From Roseovarius litorisediminis (lineage in GTDB: Bacteria > Pseudomonadota > Alphaproteobacteria > Rhodobacterales > Rhodobacteraceae): a stretch of 64,000 bases of DNA. The stretch lies in NCBI RefSeq assembly GCF_900172295.1, contig NZ_FWFL01000006.1, forward strand, positions 1-64,000. The letters are read 5' to 3'. The translations under genes and the position numbers were made by a program. The notes beneath the pieces are model-generated. The model did no database searches. It saw nothing but the letters and a program-made list of their open reading frames with translations, and was not told where the DNA came from. Positions 10,699 to 19,230 of this stretch are shown here, one piece after another (the stretch's first letter is position 1; each line of letters starts with the position of its first letter).

Positions 10699-11229
10699 AT
10701 GCGCATTCAATTTGAGTGCCGTTCATTGACCGTTTTTGGGCTGGTCTTTGCATTGGCCGCGTGTGAGCCGGGTGTCGTAAGCAAAGGCAGCAGCTTTCAG
10801 CGCAATTACAGTATTGCCCGAAAAGCGCTTGAAACAGGCAACTACGACATGGCAATCAAAGGCTATGGCGCCATGATCCCCGAGGCAGGGCCGTTTGAAC
10901 CGCGACTGCGGCTGGAATATGCCCATGCCCTGTTGCGCGCAGGCCGCTTTGATGAAGCATCAAGCGTATCAGGTGCGCTGGCACAGACCCTTAAAGGCTC
11001 GGATCGCGCTGCTGCTCTGGCCGTCAAGGGGGCTGCTGAACATGAAAAAGCCATTCTGGCGATGAACAATGGCGATTTTGGCAGCGGGACAGCAAACAGC
11101 CTGCACGCCGCCAGCAGCGCCATTGATGAGATGCTGAAAATTGATCCCGAAATGGACCCAATGGGCGCCATGGCGTCGCGCCGCAGTGACATCCGCGAAG
11201 AGTTATCGCGCGTCAACAAAAGCGGTTAA
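10699..11229 (+). CDS. TPR-like lipoprotein in the type II secretion locus
   Basis: A 176-residue lipoprotein. The lipobox LAAC ends at Cys22 after a short hydrophobic stretch. The mature part is helical, with a TPR-like pair (NYSIARKALETGNYDMAIKGY, then the YAHALLRAGRFDEA repeat) resembling TadD/PilF-type proteins. It is encoded alone on the plus strand between the gspD-E-F and gspG-N units. Because TPR lipoproteins act as pilotins for some secretins (PilF/PilW in type IV pili), it may help place GspD in the outer membrane. That role is inferred from location only. GGAAACAAAG precedes the ATG. Confidence 0.7.
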   Translation: MRIQFECRSLTVFGLVFALAACEPGVVSKGSSFQRNYSIARKALETGNYDMAIKGYGAMIPEAGPFEPRLRLEYAHALLRAGRFDEASSVSGALAQTLKGSDRAAALAVKGAAEHEKAILAMNNGDFGSGTANSLHAASSAIDEMLKIDPEMDPMGAMASRRSDIREELSRVNKSG

Positions 11230-11289
11230 CAGCCTGTTGCGTGTCGCCGCAACCTGCAGAAATTCAGGTCGGCCTGCCAGAAAACGCTT

Positions 11290-12057
11290 TCAGAATACTG
11301 GCCAGCCTGTGGCCAGGTTAAGTTCCCGCGTTAACACCCAACCGTTTTCGCCGCGCGTCACCTGCCTGCTTAGCGTCTGCTTCCACTCCAAAGGCATTGC
11401 GCCAGCGTCTTCGATTGTCACGTCAAGCTGAACAACGCTCAGGCCAAACCGACCTTGCATTTGGCCTCTGACAACCACGACATCGCCCGAGATTTCGAAC
11501 GGCGCCCGCCAGCCGCCATTCTGATCAGACACCAGAGAAAGCGCGCCCTCGCCAATATCGAAACCATCAATCTGCGCACCCAACCATCGCGCCGTACCGT
11601 GCAGTTCGGCAATACGCCCGTCGGGATAATCAAACCTTGCATCAAAATCCCTGAAAGACAGGATGCCGCCCACCTTGGCGCCGCCCGCGATAGCGGGTAA
11701 CTGATCCAGTGCAATCTCACCTCTTGCATCGGTCAGTTGGGCGGTTCCGGTCAGCTGAGGCACTGCAAGATATCCAGAACCTTCAACCCCGGCGGCCTGA
11801 AAGCCTACTTTCCAGACCGGGCCTTGCAGTTCCAATCGCTCAAATGACCAGTCCAACGTTGTGGTTACAGGCAACCCGGGCACCTGAAATCCCGTGGCTT
11901 CGCCCCGCAGAATACCTGAGGCATCTGTCACATTTGCGGTCCATTGCGGCAAAGCCGACGGTGCAAATTTGCGTAAATGCACAACGCGGCCCTCGGTGAC
12001 TGCCACAGCACCTAACCCCAAAATCAAGCCCAGTATCACCAGCAGGAAACGCATCAT
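11290..12057 (-). CDS. gspN: Type II secretion protein GspN
   Basis: A 255-residue GspN-like protein with one N-terminal membrane anchor (residues about 4-22) and a periplasmic beta-rich domain. GspN is an accessory T2SS protein present in only some systems; its exact role is unsettled. Called from its position as the last gene after gspM and from the general TWxAxVTxxxGxLRG opening, which resembles the GspN fold. Starts in the last bases of gspM (4-bp overlap). The sequence is divergent, so the name rests partly on synteny. Confidence 0.75.
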   Translation of the reverse strand: MMRFLLVILGLILGLGAVAVTEGRVVHLRKFAPSALPQWTANVTDASGILRGEATGFQVPGLPVTTTLDWSFERLELQGPVWKVGFQAAGVEGSGYLAVPQLTGTAQLTDARGEIALDQLPAIAGGAKVGGILSFRDFDARFDYPDGRIAELHGTARWLGAQIDGFDIGEGALSLVSDQNGGWRAPFEISGDVVVVRGQMQGRFGLSVVQLDVTIEDAGAMPLEWKQTLSRQVTRGENGWVLTRELNLATGWPVF

Positions 12058-12578
12058 TGCGCAGGTACCAGATTAAGCTCAGCCGCGACAACATCCGGTT
12101 CCTTGCCGCGTTCAAAGGTGAAGGAAGTCAGATCATATCCCCAGACGCCAGCACTTGCCGTCAACCACTCTGAAATCGCTGTGAAGCGGACAGTTTCAAA
12201 CCGTAAGGTGATACCACCTGCGGCATTGTTAGCCAGCTGCGCGACATCCTTGCGCAGACCCGCCGATACCAGGCTTTCTTCGATACCACTGATGCCAACC
12301 GGCGCGCCCTGCGTCGTGGCTTTCTGACCTGTTGCCCCCTTCATCGCCATGAAAACAGCTGCCTGATCCCCAACCCAGGCCTCAACCGCCTGAGCGTCGG
12401 CGACTTCGCGACGGGCGGCGTCTCGGGCATCGGACAAGGGCAATACAACGCCATAGAACAGACCGACGGGTAGCACTGCAAATACCAGCAACAGCATCAG
12501 CCACCTCTCCCGTTGGCTTAACCCCGCCAGATACTGGATCACCCTATCCCACATGTTGGCCTCGGTCCTTCTTGTCAC
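12054..12578 (-). CDS. gspM: Type II secretion protein GspM
   Basis: Inner-membrane assembly protein (174 residues) that pairs with GspL. It has a short cytosolic N-terminus, one membrane span (residues about 25-45, ERWLMLLLVFAVLPVGLFYG) and a periplasmic ferredoxin-like domain ending in the FTFERGKEPDVVAAEL strand. Size and topology are those of GspM. It overlaps gspL and gspN by 4 bp each, so the three are translationally coupled. Confidence 0.85.
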   Translation of the reverse strand: MTRRTEANMWDRVIQYLAGLSQRERWLMLLLVFAVLPVGLFYGVVLPLSDARDAARREVADAQAVEAWVGDQAAVFMAMKGATGQKATTQGAPVGISGIEESLVSAGLRKDVAQLANNAAGGITLRFETVRFTAISEWLTASAGVWGYDLTSFTFERGKEPDVVAAELNLVPAQ

Positions 12579-13777
12579 TGTGATCCACGCCGCACCTCCA
12601 GCCCAAGCGCCAATGTCGCCCCGACACCTTCGTTCTCGCGTGTGCCCGATTGGGCGACATTCAGGTTGATCCCTGTTTCCCTGAGATTCAGAACCAACTC
12701 GTCCAGGCTGGCAAAATCTGCGACCTGAAGATCAATGAGCAAACCGCCGTTCGATTGATATCCGACACGTGTCACCCGAACGTCATCACCACTGAGAATA
12801 CCACCTGCAGCCGCCAGAACATCCAATGGCCGGTTCTCATTGCTTTTGGAGGCCTCACTTTGACGGCGATCATCCATCAGTTTGGTCACCTGCGCACGGA
12901 TATCCAGGATCGGCCCTGCTGGGATCATGGTTTCGCGCAGAATACTTTCGGCGTTGCGGCGATAAGTCAGCGCCTGTTCACGGAGCTCGCGCGTTTCCAA
13001 AATGACACTGCCAGACCAGAGCGCCAACGCCAGCAAACCCATCACCGCCGTCAAGCGGTAGGGGCGTAAGGCATTGCGAAGTGCCGCAGCATCAGCACCC
13101 GGTTCGCGCGACAGATCCAGTGACATTTCGCCATGCGCCAGCGCCAAGGGTTTTGGAAGGCCCATTGCGGCAATCTTGTCGGGGCTGTCCGCCAGCTTTA
13201 GATTCCGTTCGGATATGAAGCCATCAATTAACGGAGAATAGGCCCCCAGACGCAAGACCACGTTCGGAGGTTCAACGCGATATGCCACTTCCAACATTGA
13301 AAGCGCCAAATCGGGTTCGGCAGCAAACCCATCTTCGGGACCCAGCCGCGCGCGGATAACGCCATCCGAGGCCTCAAGCGTCCAGCACCCGACAGCTGTC
13401 GGCAAGGCCAGATAATCGGGCAAAATCGCACGGCACAAACCATCAGCCGACTTCACTTCGTCACACCAGGCCTGCCTGTCGCGTCCGGCAGCCACTAAGC
13501 CTCGGCTAGTGAGCTTTTTGGTCCCTGCCAAATCCGCAAGGCGTATTTCAGCCCCGCCCGCTGAACCACCGTAAGCATCAGTCAACTGTCGTTTTGCAAC
13601 CCGTTCGCGGGTCTGCCCTTTCAAACCAGGCGGCAAATCCAGCGGCAATAGCGGCGCATTGGCACCAGGGGCCAGGGCCACAAACTCTGACCGGGGCAAT
13701 TCGGCACCTGTGCCCAGGATATGAAACAGCGTCATATCCTTGCGTTGAGCTGTGTCAGACTTTCCAAAAAAACTCAT
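12575..13777 (-). CDS. gspL: Type II secretion protein GspL
   Basis: Bitopic inner-membrane protein whose cytosolic actin-like domain (residues about 15-225) recruits GspE. A membrane span lies near residues 240-260, followed by a periplasmic ferredoxin-like domain that contacts GspM. The 400-residue length is normal. The conserved LPDYLALP stretch near residue 120 is typical of GspL. Overlaps gspK and gspM by 4 bp. Confidence 0.88.
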   Translation of the reverse strand: MSFFGKSDTAQRKDMTLFHILGTGAELPRSEFVALAPGANAPLLPLDLPPGLKGQTRERVAKRQLTDAYGGSAGGAEIRLADLAGTKKLTSRGLVAAGRDRQAWCDEVKSADGLCRAILPDYLALPTAVGCWTLEASDGVIRARLGPEDGFAAEPDLALSMLEVAYRVEPPNVVLRLGAYSPLIDGFISERNLKLADSPDKIAAMGLPKPLALAHGEMSLDLSREPGADAAALRNALRPYRLTAVMGLLALALWSGSVILETRELREQALTYRRNAESILRETMIPAGPILDIRAQVTKLMDDRRQSEASKSNENRPLDVLAAAGGILSGDDVRVTRVGYQSNGGLLIDLQVADFASLDELVLNLRETGINLNVAQSGTRENEGVGATLALGLEVRRGSQ

Positions 13778-14700
13778 GGTAAAACCGCGGAACGATAGGT
13801 TAGTTCAGTTTTGCCAGTCAGGCTCGAACGCTCGACAATCAACTGACGTGCCGTTGTTGTATCGTCCAATTGAGCCGTAAATTCAGCCTGAAACCAATTG
13901 CTTTTTACCGACACCCCCCCCAGCGGAAAATGCGATTGCTCAATCACACGTCCATGGATCAGTTTTTCTGCCCGTTCCCGAAAATCCCCGCTGCTGGAAA
14001 ATGGCAGGCGGTCACGCTCTTCCAGCAACTTATCAAGGCCCCCGGGATTGGCTGTTGGCAACAGCGCCGCCAGAACCAGGCGCGGCGCGGTATTCATATT
14101 GATTGCACTACAGCCACTCAAAGCGCTGACATAGGGACGCAGCCGCAGATACGCTTGTTCCGTCATCCCCTGTATAAGTCGCAATTCTTCAACCGTTTGA
14201 ACCGGGCCATTCGGCGGGCGAACGGGCAATTCACGTTGCGTGTATAACTCTAAATTCACCGGCCCTCTGGCTTGTACAAACGAGGCTGTTTCACGCGCCA
14301 GTACCACAGGTACATCCAGACTGCGCAACAGTCTATCGAACGCCTGCAATGCTTGAACATCGGCCGGATCGCTTAGGCAATTGATATTGAAAAGACCTTG
14401 CAGGTCCTGAAGCTTTCCCGAGATTTGGCCGCGATCAATATCGGCCTCAAAAGTTTCTGTGGCCCAACTTTCCCTCAGGTGGTCAATGCTCTGGTCCTGC
14501 GCCCAGTCCGCCTGCAAAACCGGCTCGACCAATAACTCGGCCGCATCAAGATACAGCCCCGCCTGATCGGCAGCGCGCATCTCAAACAGGTTGGTTCGGC
14601 TGGTTTCTGCGCGCAGCATCAGCCCCGATGCCACGGCCGAAATTGCAGCGACCATCACAAGCGCATTCAAAAGAGCTATGCCGCGCTGCCCGTCCATCAA
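13774..14700 (-). CDS. gspK: Minor pseudopilin GspK
   Basis: Largest minor pseudopilin (308 residues), predicted to cap the pseudopilus tip with GspI and GspJ. The leader MMDGQRG is cut before IALLNALVMV. Glu at mature position 5 is replaced, as is normal for GspK and unlike the other pseudopilins here. The inserted alpha domain and the DLQGLFNINCLSDP segment near residue 100 are family features. Processing would be done by the gspO product. Overlaps gspJ and gspL by 4 bp. Confidence 0.92.
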   Translation of the reverse strand: MMDGQRGIALLNALVMVAAISAVASGLMLRAETSRTNLFEMRAADQAGLYLDAAELLVEPVLQADWAQDQSIDHLRESWATETFEADIDRGQISGKLQDLQGLFNINCLSDPADVQALQAFDRLLRSLDVPVVLARETASFVQARGPVNLELYTQRELPVRPPNGPVQTVEELRLIQGMTEQAYLRLRPYVSALSGCSAINMNTAPRLVLAALLPTANPGGLDKLLEERDRLPFSSSGDFRERAEKLIHGRVIEQSHFPLGGVSVKSNWFQAEFTAQLDDTTTARQLIVERSSLTGKTELTYRSAVLP

Positions 14701-15311
14701 AAACTCACCACCACTCTCAAAGCTCCGTAAAGCCTGGATTCCAAACGAATGTCCACTGCCTGGGGAAGCGGTGGAACTTCAATATCCTGGTCCAGCCCGT
14801 AATCTCTGACCCATCCCTCACTTTCGCCCGTATAGGACCTAACGTCGAGGTCAATAATGCCTTCCAGCATAACCACTTCGGGCGACAGCGCCCGAACCGC
14901 GGCAGGGCGCAGCACCGGCCAGACCTGCCGCGTCAGATACCCTTCATCGCGATCATAGCGCCAAATCACCCGGCTTTGACCTGCGGCCTGGACCCCGGGC
15001 AGCACCTGCTGACCCGTGATCGAAAAGGTAACAACCCCTTCGTTGGCCGACAAATCCATAAATGCAGGTTCAGCTTCATCGGCACCCGGGGGCATAAACT
15101 CCCTTGCGGCCGCCGCCCTCAGATCACTTCGCATGATCGTCAGGGCACGGGCCAGTTCGGCGGTTCTGTCGTCGACCTCTATCAGCCGATCCTGCGCCCG
15201 CATTGTGCCACTCAATGCCTGCAACCCCATGACGGCCACGAGCGCAAACAGCGACAGGACAACAACCAGCTCAAGAAGAGTCAGCCCCTTATCCCCTGCA
15301 CAGCCTCTCAT
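14697..15311 (-). CDS. gspJ: Minor pseudopilin GspJ
   Basis: Minor pseudopilin (204 residues). The prepilin leader ends at Gly9 and the mature protein starts LTLLELVVVLSLFALVAV, with Glu5 present. The C-terminal part is beta-rich, as in GspJ. It overlaps gspI and gspK by 4 bp. GspJ forms the tip complex with GspI and GspK. Confidence 0.92.
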   Translation of the reverse strand: MRGCAGDKGLTLLELVVVLSLFALVAVMGLQALSGTMRAQDRLIEVDDRTAELARALTIMRSDLRAAAAREFMPPGADEAEPAFMDLSANEGVVTFSITGQQVLPGVQAAGQSRVIWRYDRDEGYLTRQVWPVLRPAAVRALSPEVVMLEGIIDLDVRSYTGESEGWVRDYGLDQDIEVPPLPQAVDIRLESRLYGALRVVVSF

Positions 15312-15682
15312 CCGCCTTCTCCGGATTTCGCAATCACCACGGCCTGCCCCCCCGGCTGACCCGGCGACCGGGTGGTCACGGTTGCCTCAACAAACCCGGC
15401 GCGCGTTTCCTCTTCGTCGACGTTGATGCTCCAGCTGTAAGGGCCGTAATCGATATTCACGGGTAAGGCGCGCGCGCGCGTCATCCCAAGCAATTTGATT
15501 TCCTCGGCCCTGTTCAATGCCGCCTGTGCTGCGAAAATTCTTGCCGCCGCTCCGCCGATGTTGCGCTGTGCATGGTCGACACTTCGTAACGCAGCGACTG
15601 TTCCGATCGACAATACAAAAATGGCGATGACCAGTTCCAAAAGTGTCACACCTTTCGTACTGTTCATGCGCTCTGACATCAC
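15308..15682 (-). CDS. gspI: Minor pseudopilin GspI
   Basis: Minor pseudopilin of 124 residues. The leader ends in STKG and the mature protein starts VTLLELVIAIFVLSIG, with the conserved Glu5. The SWSINVDEEETRAGFVEATVTT region matches the GspI beta sheet. GspI starts pseudopilus assembly with GspJ and GspK. An internal ATG at residue 6 is an equally possible start. Overlaps both neighbours by 4 bp. Confidence 0.92.
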   Translation of the reverse strand: MMSERMNSTKGVTLLELVIAIFVLSIGTVAALRSVDHAQRNIGGAAARIFAAQAALNRAEEIKLLGMTRARALPVNIDYGPYSWSINVDEEETRAGFVEATVTTRSPGQPGGQAVVIAKSGEGG

Positions 15683-16170
15683 TGTCCCTCACAGCTCAGG
15701 CCAGACCAGCCTGACCCGACGCAGCGCGTCACCAGACCCGCCGAGATGAAGCTGACGTCAAAAGGGGTGGCCTGACCGTCCGGCAGAAAAACGACATCCG
15801 GTAAAAGCTCTTTTTCATCGAAATCCGCGCTTAATGGGTCCTTCAAACCCTGAAATCGCACTTCACCTCCGTATCTCTGCGCTTTGTTTACGGGTTGCCA
15901 GGGCGATTCCCCGTCATCTTTGAAATGGTACTCCAGCTCCTGAAAACCTTTCTGCCTCAGGGCCATCGCTCTGGGTTTGTGCGACATGATTGCGGCGTGG
16001 CGCAGACGATCATAGCTGGCTTTGAAACGCTGCGTATCGCTTTGGGAAGGGCCGGCAGACCGGCCAACTGAAAACACAGCCGTGATCGACAAAAGCGCAA
16101 CGACCGCAACTACAATCACAAGCTCCAGCAGGGTAAACCCCTGATCGGCTGGCGCTATTCTTCGGTCCAT
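15679..16170 (-). CDS. gspH: Minor pseudopilin GspH
   Basis: Minor pseudopilin of 163 residues linking the GspG fibre to the tip complex. The leader MDRRIAPADQG precedes FTLLELVIVVAVVALLSI, with Glu5 present. The C-terminal domain keeps the GspH pattern around residues 115-150 (DVVFLPDGQATPFDVSF). The start lies 16 bp inside the end of gspG, a longer overlap than the 4-bp overlaps further along the operon. Confidence 0.9.
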   Translation of the reverse strand: MDRRIAPADQGFTLLELVIVVAVVALLSITAVFSVGRSAGPSQSDTQRFKASYDRLRHAAIMSHKPRAMALRQKGFQELEYHFKDDGESPWQPVNKAQRYGGEVRFQGLKDPLSADFDEKELLPDVVFLPDGQATPFDVSFISAGLVTRCVGSGWSGLSCEGQ

Positions 16171-16622
16171 GTCCCGATATCCGCGTCCAGCCCGGTGCCG
16201 CCCGAAACGCCATCAGCCCCCAAGGTAAAAATATCAACCTGGTCATGTACGCCTGGCTGCAGGTATTGATAGTCATTACCCCAGGGGTCTTTGGGCAGAC
16301 GATCAATATAGCCGTTCTGCGCCCAGTTCTTTGGCACAGGTTCGGTTGTCGGCGCCTCGACCAGCGCCATCAGTCCCTGTTCGGTTGTCGGATAGCGGTA
16401 GTTGTCCAGCTTATACAGCTTGACCGCACTGTTCAGAACAGCAAGGTCCGACTTGACCCGCGCCACGCGTGCCTGGTCCGGACGGTCTATGATCCTTGGC
16501 ATGACAACAAGTGCCAAGATTGACATGATAACTACGACAACCATCAGTTCCAGCAGAGAAAATCCTTCATCTTCGCTGCTCTGCGATTGGGTCTGAAGGT
16601 TACGTGACGCATTGATTTGCAT
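16155..16622 (-). CDS. gspG: Major pseudopilin GspG
   Basis: Major pseudopilin of the secretion system. From the ATG at 16622 the protein has 155 residues. The leader is unusually long (about 20 residues) and ends EDEG before FSLLELMVVVVIMSILAL. The GspG signature follows, with NYRYPTTEQGL near residue 75 and the calcium-site C-terminus (LGADGVSGGTGLDADIGTW). GGAA lies ten bases before the chosen start; an in-frame extension to 16691 lacks a ribosome-binding site. First gene of the gspG-N operon. Confidence 0.93.
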   Translation of the reverse strand: MQINASRNLQTQSQSSEDEGFSLLELMVVVVIMSILALVVMPRIIDRPDQARVARVKSDLAVLNSAVKLYKLDNYRYPTTEQGLMALVEAPTTEPVPKNWAQNGYIDRLPKDPWGNDYQYLQPGVHDQVDIFTLGADGVSGGTGLDADIGTWTEE

Positions 16623-16737
16623 GGTAAAATCGTTCCGGAATTCATAAAGTTTTTCAGATGGAATCATATCGCACGAGCGACACTTATACAATCTCGGCGT
16701 TTGCCGGTCTGCGGCAATGCAGGGATTTTAATACGTC

Positions 16738-17484
16738 ATGACGCATCCATTACCGCTGGCTGTTTTTCTGATCCTGATCGGCCCCGCTGTCGGTTCGTTC
16801 ATGGCCCTTCTGGCCGACCGCCTTCCGTTGGGCGAAAACGTTATGACCCATCCATCGCAATGCCGGACGTGCGGTAAAGGTATTGCATGGCGCGACAAGA
16901 TACCTGTGTTTTCCTATCTGTCGCTTGGGGGAAAATGCCGCCATTGCGGTCAGGCCATTCCTGCACGGCTATTTTACGCGGAAATCACCGGTGCGGTTCT
17001 GGCAATCCTGGCTGTGTCTGTCGCCTTTGGGCCGACACACATGGTTCTGGGGGCGGCATTTTTGTGGACTCTTTTTGGATTGGCCCTGTGTGATCTCGCC
17101 GCTTTCCGTCTACCCAATGCATTGACCAGTTTGCTGTTTCTGATCGGAATGGCGCTGGTGTGGGAGGACCCCTCACGCCATATCAACCAAGGCGTTCTCG
17201 CCGCTGCCGCCGGGGCCGGTTCATTCTGGCTGATACGGATCGTCTACAAATCACTTCGCAGGCGCGAAGGGCTGGGATTGGGCGATGTCAAGTTAATGGC
17301 CGGTATCGGTGCAGCCTTGGGGATCAGCGCAATCCCGGTAGTGACGCTTGTTGCGGCCCTGCTGGCACTTTTGGTCACAGCCATAAACGCGCGGCGACAT
17401 GAGCAACCTTTGGAAGGTGAAATGGCGATCCCGTTTGGCGCTTTTTTGTCTGCGGCCGCAGCCTTGGTATTTGTGGTGGGATAA
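16738..17484 (+). CDS. gspO: Prepilin peptidase / N-methyltransferase GspO
   Basis: Inner-membrane aspartyl protease that cleaves and N-methylates the pseudopilins encoded opposite (gspG-K). Length is 248 residues with about seven spans. The cytosolic zinc loop has CRTC and CRHC near residues 41 and 65. Catalytic aspartates are in LCDLAAFRLPN (near residue 120) and GLGLGDVKLMAG (near 183). It is divergent from gspG across about 115 bp, which should carry both promoters. Confidence 0.95.
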   Translation: MTHPLPLAVFLILIGPAVGSFMALLADRLPLGENVMTHPSQCRTCGKGIAWRDKIPVFSYLSLGGKCRHCGQAIPARLFYAEITGAVLAILAVSVAFGPTHMVLGAAFLWTLFGLALCDLAAFRLPNALTSLLFLIGMALVWEDPSRHINQGVLAAAAGAGSFWLIRIVYKSLRRREGLGLGDVKLMAGIGAALGISAIPVVTLVAALLALLVTAINARRHEQPLEGEMAIPFGAFLSAAAALVFVVG

Positions 17485-17518
17485 AAAGACGTGGGCGGCA
17501 GGTTACCCTACCGCCCAC
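17485..17518 (-). terminator. Terminator of the oxidase operon
   Basis: GTGGGCGG (17491-17498) pairs with CCGCCCAC (17511-17518). Read leftward, the hairpin is followed by GTCTTTTTAT, so it looks like a rho-independent terminator for the minus-strand operon that ends at 17548. It lies just after the convergent gspO stop. Confidence 0.7.
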
Positions 17519-17547
17519 TCGTACCCAAAGGCCCATTACTCAAAACC

Positions 17548-19230
17548 CTAGGGTACGATCCAGTCACTGATCACACGGTATCCGACCCGTTCCTCAGGGG
17601 CCAACTTGGCAATGAAAGCGCCTTTGGACGCAAATCTTTGCCCAGGCCCCAGTCCCAGTTCGGGGTGTGTGCCAGGATTCAATTCATTCTCGGCCTCATG
17701 CTCGATAATTTCCATCAGATAGTCACGATGAAAATCGTTGATCGCGTGCAACAGCCCATATTGCATCATCGTCAGCGCATAATATGTCTGCAATTGGAGT
17801 CTTGGATGTGTCACATTCAGCCGACGCGTGTGCATCCAGGCGCGGATGCGATATTTCCGCGGATGGTACGAATCGGGCTTATCGTACGGCCACACAACCA
17901 GGGTTCGATCGATCAGGTCTTTCGACAATCCGGCAGCTGCTTCATCCTTGGTGGCCGATGGCAATACAATCATCTTTGAAGGCGGATTAATATCGGCCAA
18001 AGCATCCACTGCGGCCTCTGGATCATCCGGCCAAACGACAAGTACTTCGGCGTCAGCATGTTTGGCCAGTGCCGCCCGCAAACTGTCAGCATCCTCATAG
18101 GTAACCGTTTGCACATCGGTATTTTCCATCATCATCGCTACTGCGTCTGAAAGGGCATTGGCCGGGCGCTCGCCACTCGGCCCTGCGGCTCTTATCTGGA
18201 CAATCTGGTTTGGTACAGTTTCGCTGTCTGCCAGATACATTGCCAATACTTCAGCCTCAAGCGGCAAGCCCCGGTTGAAGAATACAGAATAGCCATACCG
18301 GCCTTCGCCCGGCGTAGGCAGTTCGGTATTTGGCAGGATGCAGGGCAAGCGTTTGTCATCACAGAACTTACCAATTTCATCCCAGGGTCCGGGAACCAGC
18401 CCGCCTACCGTGGCAAAAACAGGTTGCTCTGCGTATTTGGCCTCTAACTGTGCACGCCAGGTTTCGGGCGGCCCTTCCAGTTCCCACACATGCAGGTTCC
18501 AATAGCGGTAAGCCTTGATGAACTCTGACCTGTACCGGGGCGAAAACGTGGGTTTGCTGGTATCACCTTCGGTGTCTTTATTCATCCATGTCGTGAACAG
18601 GTTCATCGTGTCCAGGATTGCTTTTTTCTCGTCAGGATCCGCATCTGGTCCGATGATCGTGGCAAGGTGGATCTCTGTTTCGCCAACACCCTGTGATATT
18701 TCGGCGGAAAGTGTTTTTAGGAACGCATCCAGATTGGAAACGTCGTCCTTGGACAATTCATACCGTGGCATGATTGGATCCAGCGGGCGGCCGGCAGCAT
18801 CCAGGCCTTCTTTCAGTGCGCGCGCCAGCAAGGGCTGATCATAGGCTGGCCTGATCCGGGGTTGACGCACCCGTGCCCAGAAACCAGGAGGCTGTACTTC
18901 CTGGTAAAGCTCTTTGAACATACGATTCCGGTTGGGTGTACGCTTTTCATAAAGCACCGGCCCGATGATCGGAGGAACATAGTTGCCCCCTTCCGAGGTA
19001 CCAAAGCCACTTGGGCGGTGGCAGTTCACACAGGAAAATTGCGCGCCCGACACCGGCACGTCGCCTTGTGTCTTGCCATGCACGGGCATACCGTCCGCTC
19101 CGATACCTTCCCAATAAAGCTTGCGCCCCAACTCGGCATCACCTCCGGCGAAGGCCACCAGCGGTGTAACGGCCAATATTACGCCAGCCATCGCGCCCTG
19201 CAGGGTCGCGACCACACGGTTATGTACCAT
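17548..19230 (-). CDS. Cytochrome c fused to a periplasmic-binding-protein-like domain (ioxE-like)
   Basis: An exported 560-residue protein. A Sec signal peptide covers about residues 1-28. A cytochrome c domain has one haem site, CVNCH at 67-71. Residues from about 190 to 520 look like a type I periplasmic binding fold of the Leu/Ile/Val or receptor kind (strands ATVGGLVPGPW, VLVVWPDDPEAA, MIVLPSATKDEA). It would pass electrons in the periplasm, probably away from the oxidase upstream. Its start overlaps the stop of the SCO gene (TAATG), so the two are coupled. A similar cytochrome gene is, as I recall, part of the iodide oxidase cluster; the correspondence is unverified. Confidence 0.75.
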   Translation of the reverse strand: MVHNRVVATLQGAMAGVILAVTPLVAFAGGDAELGRKLYWEGIGADGMPVHGKTQGDVPVSGAQFSCVNCHRPSGFGTSEGGNYVPPIIGPVLYEKRTPNRNRMFKELYQEVQPPGFWARVRQPRIRPAYDQPLLARALKEGLDAAGRPLDPIMPRYELSKDDVSNLDAFLKTLSAEISQGVGETEIHLATIIGPDADPDEKKAILDTMNLFTTWMNKDTEGDTSKPTFSPRYRSEFIKAYRYWNLHVWELEGPPETWRAQLEAKYAEQPVFATVGGLVPGPWDEIGKFCDDKRLPCILPNTELPTPGEGRYGYSVFFNRGLPLEAEVLAMYLADSETVPNQIVQIRAAGPSGERPANALSDAVAMMMENTDVQTVTYEDADSLRAALAKHADAEVLVVWPDDPEAAVDALADINPPSKMIVLPSATKDEAAAGLSKDLIDRTLVVWPYDKPDSYHPRKYRIRAWMHTRRLNVTHPRLQLQTYYALTMMQYGLLHAINDFHRDYLMEIIEHEAENELNPGTHPELGLGPGQRFASKGAFIAKLAPEERVGYRVISDWIVP

